Shown: positions 1-7,015, counted from the stretch's first letter. The stretch is DNA of 23,176 nucleotides from Holosporaceae bacterium UBA3830 (GCA_002393025.1 DGIE01000001.1:1-23176); one strand, 5' to 3'. Notes: generated by a model from the letters alone, not told the origin. Translations and numbers: made by a program.

Positions 1-947
1 TTCTTTATCTCGTTGATTTCTTCGATAGAGAGACCAATAATATCTGCGATGTCAGATGCCTTCATTCCTTTCAATAACATCTTCCTAGCCGACTCGCGTT
101 TTTCAGCGTCCGCTCTAGCCTTGAGCTCTTCTTTCTCTTTTTCTGCTTTAGCCTTAAGCTCTTCTTTCTCTTTTTCGGCCTTAGCCTCAGCCTTTTTCAC
201 TGCATTAGTCATAGCAGAGTTATAATCATAAATTTCCCTCATTCGAGCTTCGTACTCCGCCCTTACCTCTTTATCCTGGCTTACATACTGTAACTCTTGC
301 ATTGCTTCTTTAATCTCAGGAATTTTTAAAAACTCTGGAGGAATCGACTCCGGATCTCTTATAAACTGCATCCAAACCGAAAACATATCAGACACATAAC
401 TTTTCGGAATCATTTCCCATTTTGTAAGTTCGATTATGAATTTGCGCATCTTTTCCGAAGCAACTTCTATTGGATCAACTCCATTGGCTTTATACATCTG
501 AACAACTTCATTGACGCAACATTTTCTTGGAGTAGCATCAAAGTCCGTTATCCATATCAAGATTCGATCAGGAATTGAGTCGTAACTCTCGCCTTTATCT
601 ATAGACTCCTTCTGCATTTTTGCGTCGTAATAATCGGCTCTATCTATGATGTTGTCCTGAGTATTTTTACACTGCATCTCGATGTTTATGCGAACACCTG
701 CATCAGTTGTAGCAGCGATGTCTAAACGCACAGATTTACCGTCTTTTCGGTCACTAACTAACTCCGTCTTATCAAACTCGATAGACTTTATAACGGGATT
801 TCCGTTTAAAATGGCATTCAACAAACACACCAACACTCTTTCATGAGACGCGCGACCAAAGACCCTTTTGAAAACGACATCGGTTTTCAAAGGCAACAAG
901 CCTCCTACAGCAGGCTTAACAGCTACATTTTTCCTGGTCATCGTCAT
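1..947 (-). CDS. PD-(D/E)XK nuclease family (Rpn/transposase-like) protein, C-terminus cut by window edge
   Basis: The frame is open from ATG 947 to the window edge (315 codons visible). GGAGAGAAGG lies just before the start; a second in-frame ATG follows at 941. The N-terminus reads LPLKTDVVFKRVFG, the usual opening of the Rpn/PDDEXK_2 family of recombination-promoting nucleases and putative transposases. The catalytic core is visible as VRLDIAA (Asp) followed by INIEMQ (Glu-x-Gln) around residues 75-92. The C-terminal third is a charged coiled coil with an 11-residue repeat (KAEKEKEELKA), then a small helical segment (KGMKASDIADIIGLS) resembling the HTH-like tail of these proteins. Such genes are multicopy and mobile in many host-associated bacteria. 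The family assignment is firm; the cellular role is not. The missing end is probably short, because the protein already has all the usual parts. Confidence 0.85.
   Translation of the reverse strand, partial: MTMTRKNVAVKPAVGGLLPLKTDVVFKRVFGRASHERVLVCLLNAILNGNPVIKSIEFDKTELVSDRKDGKSVRLDIAATTDAGVRINIEMQCKNTQDNIIDRADYYDAKMQKESIDKGESYDSIPDRILIWITDFDATPRKCCVNEVVQMYKANGVDPIEVASEKMRKFIIELTKWEMIPKSYVSDMFSVWMQFIRDPESIPPEFLKIPEIKEAMQELQYVSQDKEVRAEYEARMREIYDYNSAMTNAVKKAEAKAEKEKEELKAKAEKEKEELKARADAEKRESARKMLLKGMKASDIADIIGLSIEEINEIK
121..186 (-). repeat. Two tandem 33-bp units encoding a hendecad coiled coil
   Basis: Units 121-153 and 154-186 differ at 3 of 33 positions. Each encodes the 11-residue coiled-coil unit KAEKEKEELKA of the nuclease gene. 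Copy number could change by slippage without breaking the frame. Confidence 0.75.
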
Positions 948-964
948 ACCTTCTCTCCACAGCC

Positions 965-979
965 ATACATTAAATGTAT
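965..979. repeat. 15-nt palindrome overlapping the nuclease promoter (operator candidate)
   Basis: ATACATT-A-AATGTAT is a perfect 7-bp inverted repeat around one central base. It covers most of the -10 box and the likely transcription start of the nuclease gene. That is a plausible repressor site, but no cognate repressor can be named. Confidence 0.4.
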
Positions 980-1003
980 AACGAGTTTACCTTTAGATTA
1001 CAA
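975..1003 (-). promoter_or_regulatory. Putative promoter of the PD-(D/E)XK nuclease gene
   Basis: On the minus strand TTGTAA (998-1003) and TATACA (975-980) are separated by exactly 17 nt, each matching 4 of 6 consensus bases. The predicted start would leave a leader of about 20 nt containing the strong ribosome-binding site. Confidence 0.4.
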
Positions 1004-1124
1004 GCTTATTCTGGTCCAAACAGTCAAAATCACAAAATACGGTCGAAAAAGTGTAACCTTCAACGTATTTTTCTCTAAAAAAAATGTAACAGACATTTGA
1101 GTGTTTCTTAAATTTCAGAAAAAA

Positions 1125-1148
1125 ACTTTTAATTTATAAAATAAAAGT
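1125..1148. repeat. AT-rich inverted repeat upstream of the 1159 promoter
   Basis: ACTTTTA (1125-1131) and TAAAAGT (1142-1148) form perfect 7-bp arms around a 10-nt A/T spacer, 10 nt upstream of the -35 box at 1159. It could be a regulator site; in such AT-rich DNA it could also be chance. Confidence 0.3.
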
Positions 1149-1158
1149 CAAAAACAAC

Positions 1159-1187
1159 TTGAACGTTTAATTTATTTTTGGTATATT
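1159..1187 (+). promoter_or_regulatory. Promoter of the two-gene plus-strand operon
   Basis: TTGAAC (1159-1164), a 17-nt spacer and TATATT (1182-1187) make a good sigma-70-type promoter. Transcription would begin near 1194, giving a leader of about 25 nt with GGGGA ahead of the ATG at 1219. Confidence 0.6.
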
Positions 1188-1218
1188 ACATCAAGATTAA
1201 AAATTGGGGAATAAACTT

Positions 1219-1515
1219 ATGAAATTAGAATTAGAAAATGTTAATGATGTTCTAGAACTTTGGAATGAATTAGAGAAAATTGGGAAGCATCCTAAAGTTT
1301 TTGAGAAACAATCTGTTTTGGAGAGAGATAAAGAAATCGATGAGGTCGGTAAAAGATTTTCTGAAGTGCAACGTTGGTTTTTGAATGAACAAGCAAGGGC
1401 CAGATTCGAAAATTATCCTGAAAAGTTTTTAAAAATTGATCGTTTATTGGATTTGTTGGGGCAAACAGTATTTGCTTTTACAGAAATTTTTAAAGGTCAG
1501 GAAATGTCTAAATAA
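1219..1515 (+). CDS. Small charged helical protein, unknown function (98 aa)
   Basis: I chose ATG 1219 because GGGGA lies 8 nt before it; an in-frame TTG at 1204 precedes the ribosome-binding site and is unlikely. The product is highly charged and looks almost entirely alpha-helical (LELENVNDVLELWNELEKIG; later RLLDLLGQTVFAF). It has no signal peptide, membrane segment, Cys cluster or motif I recognise. It is the first gene of a two-gene unit, 13 nt ahead of an HTH protein and behind a clear promoter. A small partner or antitoxin-like role next to the DNA-binding protein is possible but not shown. The coding call rests on promoter, ribosome-binding site and gene packing. Confidence 0.65.
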   Translation: MKLELENVNDVLELWNELEKIGKHPKVFEKQSVLERDKEIDEVGKRFSEVQRWFLNEQARARFENYPEKFLKIDRLLDLLGQTVFAFTEIFKGQEMSK

Positions 1516-1528
1516 TTCAGGAATCAAA

Positions 1529-1870
1529 GTGAAAAAAATCAGTGATAATTTGGAAAAACTGCGGTTAGTTGAGGGGATGATTAAAGATAAAGATAAGTAT
1601 CCCTTTTTACGGGATATAGTAAAAACAGCAAAAATAAGTTGGTATTTTCTTTATGCGCATTTTCCCAAAGAAAAAATTTACGAGATCAGGGGGCGAAAAA
1701 GAAGTTCTTGGAAAATGCGACCGAACATGAAAAGGATTGTTGAAAAAATGCTGCTAGACCAACCTGTTGAACGAGTGGCTAAAGAACTTCATATAAGCAA
1801 AGTTACGATCTACAACAATTTCTCTCTTGAAGAAATTCAAACTCTGCGAAGGCAAAAGAAAGTTCTTTAA
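1529..1870 (+). CDS. Helix-turn-helix DNA-binding protein, GTG start (113 aa)
   Basis: GTG 1529 is preferred: AGGA lies 6 nt upstream, and earlier in-frame codons lie inside the preceding gene. The C-terminal half contains VERVAKELHISKVTIYNNF (about residues 77-95), a classical HTH similar to those of resolvases and phage or plasmid regulators. An earlier segment (LRDIVKTAKISWYFLYAHF) looks like a second, degenerate HTH, and a basic stretch GRKRSSWKMR lies between them. It may regulate the island or recognise DNA as small terminase-type proteins do; the sequence alone cannot decide. Its stop codon overlaps that of the convergent ibrB-like gene, so the two transcripts must overlap at their 3' ends. 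Confidence 0.7.
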   Translation: MKKISDNLEKLRLVEGMIKDKDKYPFLRDIVKTAKISWYFLYAHFPKEKIYEIRGRKRSSWKMRPNMKRIVEKMLLDQPVERVAKELHISKVTIYNNFSLEEIQTLRRQKKVL

Positions 1871-2373
1871 GATTCCCACGCTTTAGAAAATTCTTTATCT
1901 TTAAATAAATCTGCTAATCCGGTTACTTGTTTCAATCTTAAAATTTCATCGGCAGACATGCCCAAATGCTTGGCGATCCAACGATTACTTTTTCCCATTT
2001 CAACTAACTCAGCAACAATATTGCTCATTAGATCAACGTTATGACTGCCTCGTGCTCGATTATGTCTGATGGTTGATGCCATTCTGTCTGAAATAGGTTT
2101 ATCAATAATCGAGCATGGCAACAATCCATTTTCTCTTTCGTAAATATCTTTATGTTTCAACATAATTGTATACCTATGAAATCCGTCAACAATTTCGTAC
2201 ATATCATCGTCTGGATGATAATACACAACAACTGGCATAGTATATCCATCTTCTTTGATGCTATCATACAGCAATTTCATCTCATCTGGAGCTACACTGT
2301 TCGGGTTATATTCATTGGCTCTAATCTTTTCCAGCGGAATTGCTTTTACGTTATATACAGGGCTTTTATACAT
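1867..2373 (-). CDS. ibrB: IbrB-like ParB-domain protein
   Basis: A 168-aa protein with a ParB/sulfiredoxin-type N-terminal domain: NPN at 23-25, VDGFHRYT at 62-69 (DGxHR replaces the usual GERR-type box) and IRHNRARG at 102-109, equivalent to the ParB 'ENxxR' segment. A short HTH-like tail follows (SNRWIAKHLGMSADEILRL). There is no ParB dimerisation domain and no parA, so it is not a chromosome-partition protein. ATG 2373 follows AGGAGA, which overlaps the stop codon of the upstream ibrA-like gene 9 nt away; the two are translated together. This pairing is the IbrA/IbrB family, named from E. coli prophage regulators of immunoglobulin-binding proteins. The biochemical activity is unsettled: ParB-fold proteins can be CTPases or nucleases. 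DndB of the phosphorothioation system carries a comparable DGQHR motif. Confidence 0.8.
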   Translation of the reverse strand: MYKSPVYNVKAIPLEKIRANEYNPNSVAPDEMKLLYDSIKEDGYTMPVVVYYHPDDDMYEIVDGFHRYTIMLKHKDIYERENGLLPCSIIDKPISDRMASTIRHNRARGSHNVDLMSNIVAELVEMGKSNRWIAKHLGMSADEILRLKQVTGLADLFKDKEFSKAWES

Positions 2374-2382
2374 TTTTTTCTC

Positions 2383-3675
2383 CTATAAATTTTTATATTT
2401 TTCTAATAATACCTTCATACGTTCGTGCTGTTCTTTTGTTTGTGTAAAACTCAATGTCTTGCACAATTGATCGTTTTTTAAAATACAGATAGCCATGCGT
2501 CGCCATGTAGGTGCCATCTTTTTCGATTCCCATGTTCCATCTAGCTTATCGGGGATGCTACTATATCTAATGGTTTCTTTATTTTTTGCCCCTCGCGTAC
2601 TTATTTTTCCTGTTAACTTTGCTTGCGGTGGCAATTTATCTTTATCTTCATCCTGGACAGGACATCCGGTTTCATGCCAATACTTCATAAATTTAATAAA
2701 CTTTGATTTGTAATGATTTTGCATTTCGGTAGGTAAAGTTCTTAATAATAATTTTGTATAACTCTTCCATGTATGACCTTTAGGAAGCTTTACCTTGCGA
2801 TATCCCAGGATTTTATCCCCACAATAAATATTGCCAAAGTTTGCTCCGGAAACTCTATTAACTACTTTAGCCCAGGTCTCAGGTTCTATGATTCTGAATA
2901 AATTTAGTCCAGCTCTTTGGTCGTCGCCATAGGGTTGGCAAATCCTTTGTTTAGATAATGGTACGCCGGCTTTATACATTAAATCGTAAAGATGATTGTA
3001 TTTCCATCCGAATTTTCCGTTAGCAATCCAATCGTCCTCTGTCGTCCAATCATAGATAGGATAACAATTGTATACATTATCTATTACTCTTGTTGTCCAG
3101 CGTTGCTTGTTATACGTTTCTTTGGCTTCATTAATTATCGTCCTGAAACGATTCAAACTTTCATCGGATCTGATTCCAACTAAACATGCTGTCTTTTTTC
3201 CTTGCGCAAACCATTTCCCAAATGCAGGAACGAACTCCTCAAATTCCATGTATTTCTTGAAAAAATCGAAAGGGTTATTCCGTTCTGTGATACAGTCGAA
3301 ATCTGGATATTCTCGAATCCACTTATCTCGATTTTCTTCGTCCCAACAGGTCCAGAATGGTTGAAATACAGATACTGCGTTTCTCAAATTTAAAGGCAAG
3401 CAACACCAGAAAGGAATAATATAATCTCTATTATCTGTTAACATCTTTTGAATATAATCAATTGTAAGTTTATACTGCCCTTCTAAATCTACGAATAATA
3501 CCCCTATTTTCTTTTCTATTTTATGTTTTTTCATATAATCTAAAGTCAGATTCAGCATACAGCTACTATCTTTTCCTCCACTGAAGCTCAGATAGATTTT
3601 TTCAAAATTATTGAAAATAAATTCAAGTCGCTTATTGGCCGCTTCATAAACATTGAGGTTTTTATATATCTTCAT
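2383..3675 (-). CDS. ibrA: IbrA-like PAPS-reductase-fold protein (PP-loop ATPase, DUF3440)
   Basis: A 430-aa protein. The N-terminal PP-loop SGGKDS (32-37) is diagnostic of the ATP-pyrophosphatase/PAPS reductase fold, which activates substrates by adenylation. IVLCVF-type strands, several Cys (WTCWDE, DFDCITE, KTACLVG) and the conserved SKQRICQPYGDDQRAG block follow. The C-terminus (APTWRRMAICILKND, then SFTQTKEQ) matches what I recall of DUF3440 in IbrA. The CysH signature ECGIH near the C-terminus is absent, so it is not the sulphate-assimilation enzyme. ATG 3675 overlaps the helicase stop as ATGA, showing translational coupling. Known: DndC, with the same fold, helps put sulphur into DNA. 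Inference: this protein may modify a nucleic acid with the help of its ParB and helicase partners; IbrA itself was described as a transcriptional co-regulator. Confidence 0.85.
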   Translation of the reverse strand: MKIYKNLNVYEAANKRLEFIFNNFEKIYLSFSGGKDSSCMLNLTLDYMKKHKIEKKIGVLFVDLEGQYKLTIDYIQKMLTDNRDYIIPFWCCLPLNLRNAVSVFQPFWTCWDEENRDKWIREYPDFDCITERNNPFDFFKKYMEFEEFVPAFGKWFAQGKKTACLVGIRSDESLNRFRTIINEAKETYNKQRWTTRVIDNVYNCYPIYDWTTEDDWIANGKFGWKYNHLYDLMYKAGVPLSKQRICQPYGDDQRAGLNLFRIIEPETWAKVVNRVSGANFGNIYCGDKILGYRKVKLPKGHTWKSYTKLLLRTLPTEMQNHYKSKFIKFMKYWHETGCPVQDEDKDKLPPQAKLTGKISTRGAKNKETIRYSSIPDKLDGTWESKKMAPTWRRMAICILKNDQLCKTLSFTQTKEQHERMKVLLEKYKNL

Positions 3676-4892
3676 AACTGTATCGCTTCTTCTGCCGAAA
3701 TTAATTTATTTACATTACTTAAAACATTACTTTTTTTGTTTAAACTCTTTTCTATCAAACTCTCTAATCCTGTATTTACCCAGAAATTATGAATGTGGCA
3801 CCTCCTTGTTTGTCCGATACGATATATTCGATGTGTCGCTTGTATTTTATCTTTATAATCGAACGTTTGGGAATAAAAAATAATATTATTTGCAAATTGC
3901 AGATTGAGCCCTAAGCTTCCAACGCCGTAAGTGCATATTAAAAATTTCGTACTTCCTTTGAATTTATTTAAATCCCCTTTCTCTTTTCCTGTAAAGACAA
4001 TACAGTCAAACAAATCTCTAAGGCACTCAACCTCGTCTAAAAATTTTATATATATGATAACTTTATCCATATGTCTGGTTATAGATTTTAATTTGTGAAC
4101 TTTTTCTCTGCAGTTAGTAGTGTATATATGTTGAAAATGTTGGGCAACAGAAAGAAAATCAATTTCATATTTACCAAAAAGAAAATCTCTCTTTTGTTCT
4201 TCATAATTCTTTGCCTCTTCTTCGGAAAGATGAACACGGTGTGTATGTTGAACTAATTGTACAGGGATATCTAGTTCAGCATCAAATATATACGGGCGTA
4301 AAATTTCAATCAGCGCTTCTTCATTTCCTGGTTTACTCCAACGTTTCCATGGCTTGTAACCCTCTTTTTTAAACGTCAAAAAATTATGTGCAAATTGGGT
4401 TTCTGTCATTTTTAAAATTTTGGGACTCAAAAAATGAATTTGAGAATACAAATCAATTAGACCTTGCGTTAATGGCGTTCCATTTAAGATTAATCTGTAA
4501 TTGAATTGATTATAATGTTCTAATAATCTTCTGGTTCTACCTGCTTCTGTGTTTTTGATAGTAATACTTTCATCAACCACACAAAAAACAATGTTACTGC
4601 TTGCGATATCAAGCATTTTGAGAAACTTAACATCGCTCGATCCAATACCTTCTATACTGAAATAATAAATTGGAGATAGAGGCTTCCATTTTTCAATTTC
4701 CGCAATGTAACTCTTTTCTCGTAGTAGTGATGCGGGAGCTATCCATATTACACAATCAATTTCACTGGCTTTTGTATTTATAAGATTTACTGCTACGCAA
4801 GTTTTCCCTGTTCCCATTTTCATAAATAGAGCGCCGCATTTTAATCGTTCCAATTTTTTTATGGCTAATTTTTGGTCAGCACTTAAGTTCAT
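3672..4892 (-). CDS. SNF2-type DEAD/DEAH helicase (phage/island type)
   Basis: A two-lobed superfamily 2 ATPase of 406 aa. Residues from ATG 4892: Walker A MGTGKT (26-31), motif II VVDESITIKN (DES at 107-109), motif III LNGTPLTQ, motif V TYGVGSLGLNLQ, and motif VI QATHRIYRIGQ (351-361), which is the SNF2 signature. ATG 4892 has AGAGG 6 nt upstream; an upstream in-frame TTG (4922) has no such site. It lacks extra domains and is short, like SNF2 helicases in phage and island modules rather than chromosomal RapA. The start lies 17 nt inside the upstream 89-aa gene and its stop overlaps ibrA by 4 nt, so all three are co-translated. It probably translocates on duplex DNA to present substrate to its operon partners (inference). 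Confidence 0.85.
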   Translation of the reverse strand: MNLSADQKLAIKKLERLKCGALFMKMGTGKTCVAVNLINTKASEIDCVIWIAPASLLREKSYIAEIEKWKPLSPIYYFSIEGIGSSDVKFLKMLDIASSNIVFCVVDESITIKNTEAGRTRRLLEHYNQFNYRLILNGTPLTQGLIDLYSQIHFLSPKILKMTETQFAHNFLTFKKEGYKPWKRWSKPGNEEALIEILRPYIFDAELDIPVQLVQHTHRVHLSEEEAKNYEEQKRDFLFGKYEIDFLSVAQHFQHIYTTNCREKVHKLKSITRHMDKVIIYIKFLDEVECLRDLFDCIVFTGKEKGDLNKFKGSTKFLICTYGVGSLGLNLQFANNIIFYSQTFDYKDKIQATHRIYRIGQTRRCHIHNFWVNTGLESLIEKSLNKKSNVLSNVNKLISAEEAIQL

Positions 4893-5145
4893 CCAGAGCC
4901 TCTTGATTATAAATAGGAGCAATTTTCTTTGGATGATGAAATAAATTTACTTTTTTCCCTTTTAGTTGTTTATCTCTATAAAGCCATCCGGGCATTACAA
5001 TAGCCAGGCTTCTTTGGTACTTCGAATATAATTCAATATATCTTTTAGGTAGCCAAACTATACCTTTATCATTCCATCTTTCGAAACAAATTCCGCTTTC
5101 TGTTTCTTTTATTATGCTTTTGAATTTTACTTTAAAATAGCTCAT
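4876..5145 (-). CDS. Small protein of unknown function in the helicase operon (89 aa)
   Basis: ATG 5145 lies 9 nt after the stop of the preceding gene, with only a weak ribosome-binding site (ACGG), so reinitiation is likely. The protein is basic and rich in aromatics and beta-prone stretches (GICFERWNDKGIVWLP; LAIVMPGWLYRDKQLKGKKV). It lacks a signal peptide, membrane segment or Cys cluster. Its 3' end overlaps the start of the helicase gene by 17 nt. Small proteins ahead of an SNF2 helicase are common in phage replication modules; I recognise no named family. A nucleic-acid-binding or helicase-accessory role is only suggested by position. Confidence 0.65.
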   Translation of the reverse strand: MSYFKVKFKSIIKETESGICFERWNDKGIVWLPKRYIELYSKYQRSLAIVMPGWLYRDKQLKGKKVNLFHHPKKIAPIYNQEALDELKC

Positions 5146-5154
5146 TGAGAACCG

Positions 5155-5409
5155 TTATCCCAACTTTACATAAAGATGTTTGCCGAATGAATTTGTTACC
5201 AACTCGGCATTTATCCATTTCTTTACAAAATCACTGAATTTTCCGAATAGCTTATCAATCTCTTCTTTCGATAATTTACTTAATTCATTTTGACAAAAGT
5301 AGAGCTGCTCTTTTTGAGCTTCTAATTTGCCTTCGGGCGTTGTCTTTCTCTGAATATTCTTATGATTCTGCCAGAATGTTTCTTTTAATTCATTGAATTC
5401 CTTATTCAT
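5155..5409 (-). CDS. Small helical protein of unknown function, first gene of the helicase operon (84 aa)
   Basis: ATG 5409 is preceded by GGAGAAG at a spacing of about 9 nt. The product is charged and helical (FNELKETFWQNH; LSKLSKEEIDKLFGKFSDF) with a single Cys and no recognised motif. It starts a five-gene minus-strand run ending with ibrB, in which gaps are 9 nt or less or genes overlap. The upstream gap 5410-5538 is very A/T-rich and must hold the operon promoter, but I could not find a convincing -35/-10 pair there. Function unknown. Confidence 0.65.
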   Translation of the reverse strand: MNKEFNELKETFWQNHKNIQRKTTPEGKLEAQKEQLYFCQNELSKLSKEEIDKLFGKFSDFVKKWINAELVTNSFGKHLYVKLG

Positions 5410-5522
5410 TTCTTTCTTCTCCGTACATATTATCTACTAATGTATAATATAAGGGCATATGTCGAATTTGCCACCCTCTTTATTATAAATTTTTTACAAT
5501 TTTTGATAATATAAAATTAAAA

Positions 5523-5709
5523 CTATATACTCTTCAAACTATTTACCGCTAATTTGTTTCGACTTTTCTGTTTTACTCTTCTTCCCGAATTTAGCCATCA
5601 ATATTTTCGAGAGTTCGTCAAGAGCGGTTAAAATATCTTCTATATTCACGCAATTTTGAGTTTCTGAATTATTTTCTATCATCTAAATACTCTCCAAACT
5701 GTTTACTGC
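5523..5709. repeat. Direct repeat of the integrase 3' end (copies 5523-5549 and 5683-5709)
   Basis: Two 27-bp copies lie exactly 160 bp apart. Read on the minus strand, one encodes the integrase C-terminus AVNSLESI-stop and the other AVNSLKSI-stop. Homology does not extend further upstream in that frame. It looks like a short duplication or the remnant of a second integrase end; the 47-aa ORF lies between the copies and ends within the downstream one. Confidence 0.6.
5539..5682 (-). CDS. Small ORF directly after the integrase gene (47 aa)
   Basis: ATG 5682 follows the integrase stop with no gap (TAGATG), and GGAG lies 9 nt upstream inside the integrase gene. The peptide begins MIENNSETQN, has one predicted helix (VNIEDILTALDELSKILMA) and a lysine-rich tail. 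It resembles no family I know. Translational coupling to the integrase makes expression plausible, and small proteins beside integrases are often excisionase-like or regulatory, but nothing in the sequence proves that. It could be non-coding, since its 3' end overlaps the duplicated integrase end. Confidence 0.4.
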   Translation of the reverse strand: MIENNSETQNCVNIEDILTALDELSKILMAKFGKKSKTEKSKQISGK

Positions 5710-6852
5710 TTTTTCCAAATACCCCGGAGCTAAGTGAGCGTAGCGCTGGGTCATTTTTATATCTTCATGCCCCATAAGTTTCTGAGTTGTGTACAAATCA
5801 TTTCCATTCATTACGAGCCAACTTGCATACGTGTGCCGGCCGCTATAGAACACCACTTTTTGTAGAGAATTTGTAACTTTATCATTTAATCCTAAAGCCT
5901 TAACGGTGCGCGCAAAAGTCTTAGACAACCATTTAACTTTTTCTCCGTCTCTTGCTTTAAATATATACCCCTCTTTATCTGAGTAATACCTTTTTTGAAG
6001 CATTTCTTTTACCAATGGATGCATCGGTATCATGTAATTTTTTCCATTCTTTGTGTTGAGTAAAAGGATTCTATCAATGTCCCACAATACATGCTCCCAT
6101 TGCAGATTAAATATCTGTTTCGGTCTCATGCCAGTGTATATACAAAGCAATGCTTGATCGTGAACATTAATACTGTGCTTTTTTAATTCATTTAGTAGAA
6201 GTTTCGCTTCTTCTTGTGTCAAAAATCTATCTCGCTTATTATCTTCAAGTTTAATCTTTATTTTCATGGCTGGATTGCTCTTGAAGTACAAGTCTCGATT
6301 AATGGCAAAGTTAAATATTTGTCTAAATACCGCTTTGATAAAGTCTGCTGTACGAGTAGTTCTTTTTGCTAATGCCAGTGCAATTATTGAGTGTATGTCA
6401 TCTACAGTAATGTCGATTAACTTCTTTTTCCCCAGTTTTTCATCAATCCAGTTGCGATAATATCTCTCTGTATTTTGCCAAGTTGCCTCTGTAGTTTCTG
6501 TTTTATGAACTTTTATGTATTTATCAAAAACTTCTTTTAGAGTAATACGTTCAGCTTCACTCTCAACGGCTTGCGCCTCTTCTTCTTTCTTGGCTTTTTC
6601 CGCCATTTCGCGTTTTTCGGCTAATGACTGAGGATGCTTGCCTTCGCGAATGTTTCTTTTGATTTCCGCTAATAATTCAGACGCTCTCTGTTCATTCCAT
6701 CCCGCAGAGGCCCAGCCTAAATATTCTTGCACCTGCTTTTTATTACGTTGGTATCTAATTGTGTAATAACGATCTTTTTGACGTCCATGTTTTCTCGTTT
6801 CGTGTTCCTTGTAACTTATTCCTGGAGTCTTACACGATATAAACTTAGCCAT
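5683..6852 (-). CDS. int: Tyrosine site-specific integrase
   Basis: A 389-aa phage-type integrase. I chose ATG 6852 (MAKFISCKT) because AAAGGA precedes it at good spacing and the family usually opens here; the frame stays open 29 codons further upstream. An N-terminal Arm-binding domain (YYTIRYQRNKKQVQEYLGWAS) is followed by a Lys/Glu-rich linker, a SAM-like core-binding domain (about 105-205) and the catalytic domain. Visible catalytic residues are Arg in TGMRPKQ (about 243), Arg in YSGRHTYAS (about 339; Tyr replaces the usual first His of HxxR), His in MGHEDIK (about 362) and the nucleophile Tyr in QRYAHLAP (about 371). It appears intact. It lies 230 bp from the tRNA-Thr remnant, its likely attachment site. 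Confidence 0.93.
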   Translation of the reverse strand: MAKFISCKTPGISYKEHETRKHGRQKDRYYTIRYQRNKKQVQEYLGWASAGWNEQRASELLAEIKRNIREGKHPQSLAEKREMAEKAKKEEEAQAVESEAERITLKEVFDKYIKVHKTETTEATWQNTERYYRNWIDEKLGKKKLIDITVDDIHSIIALALAKRTTRTADFIKAVFRQIFNFAINRDLYFKSNPAMKIKIKLEDNKRDRFLTQEEAKLLLNELKKHSINVHDQALLCIYTGMRPKQIFNLQWEHVLWDIDRILLLNTKNGKNYMIPMHPLVKEMLQKRYYSDKEGYIFKARDGEKVKWLSKTFARTVKALGLNDKVTNSLQKVVFYSGRHTYASWLVMNGNDLYTTQKLMGHEDIKMTQRYAHLAPGYLEKAVNSLESI

Positions 6853-6941
6853 AGCTTTTTCCTTTCTAATATCAATAAATTCTTTCTTGTCCTCAATTTC
6901 GGTAATGATATTAACATGAAATATTGGATAATTAAACACTT

Positions 6942-6961
6942 TTTACACTAAATTTACACTA
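6942..6961. repeat. Paired 9-bp direct repeats near the integrase start (arm-site candidates)
   Basis: TTTACACTA occurs at 6942-6950 and again at 6953-6961, one helical turn apart, between the integrase start and the tRNA remnant. Closely spaced direct repeats here resemble integrase or excisionase arm-binding sites; equally they could be an operator for the int promoter. Confidence 0.4.
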
Positions 6962-7015
6962 GATTTGAGTTTGCAGACGCTGACACAAATTAATTAAAAT
7001 TGAATATATGTACTC

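Noticed and set aside
13..225. Plus-strand Ser/Ala/Phe-rich open frame
   Set aside because: It is the antisense of the Lys/Glu coiled-coil repeat; the low complexity follows from that repeat.
843..1100. Plus-strand open frame of 85 codons
   Set aside because: It lies antisense to the nuclease start and its promoter, has no ribosome-binding site, and its translation resembles no protein.
1867..2373. Chromosome-partition ParB
   Set aside because: Too short, lacks the dimerisation domain, has DGFHR in place of the canonical box, and no parA is present.
2383..3675. Annotation as CysH (assimilatory PAPS reductase)
   Set aside because: The PP-loop is shared, but the CysH ECGIH end is absent, the protein is longer with a DUF3440-type C-terminus, and no sulphate-assimilation genes are nearby.
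5410..5538. Promoter of the helicase operon
   Set aside because: Several TATAAT-like hexamers occur in this A/T-rich stretch, but none has a -35 partner at 16-18 nt.
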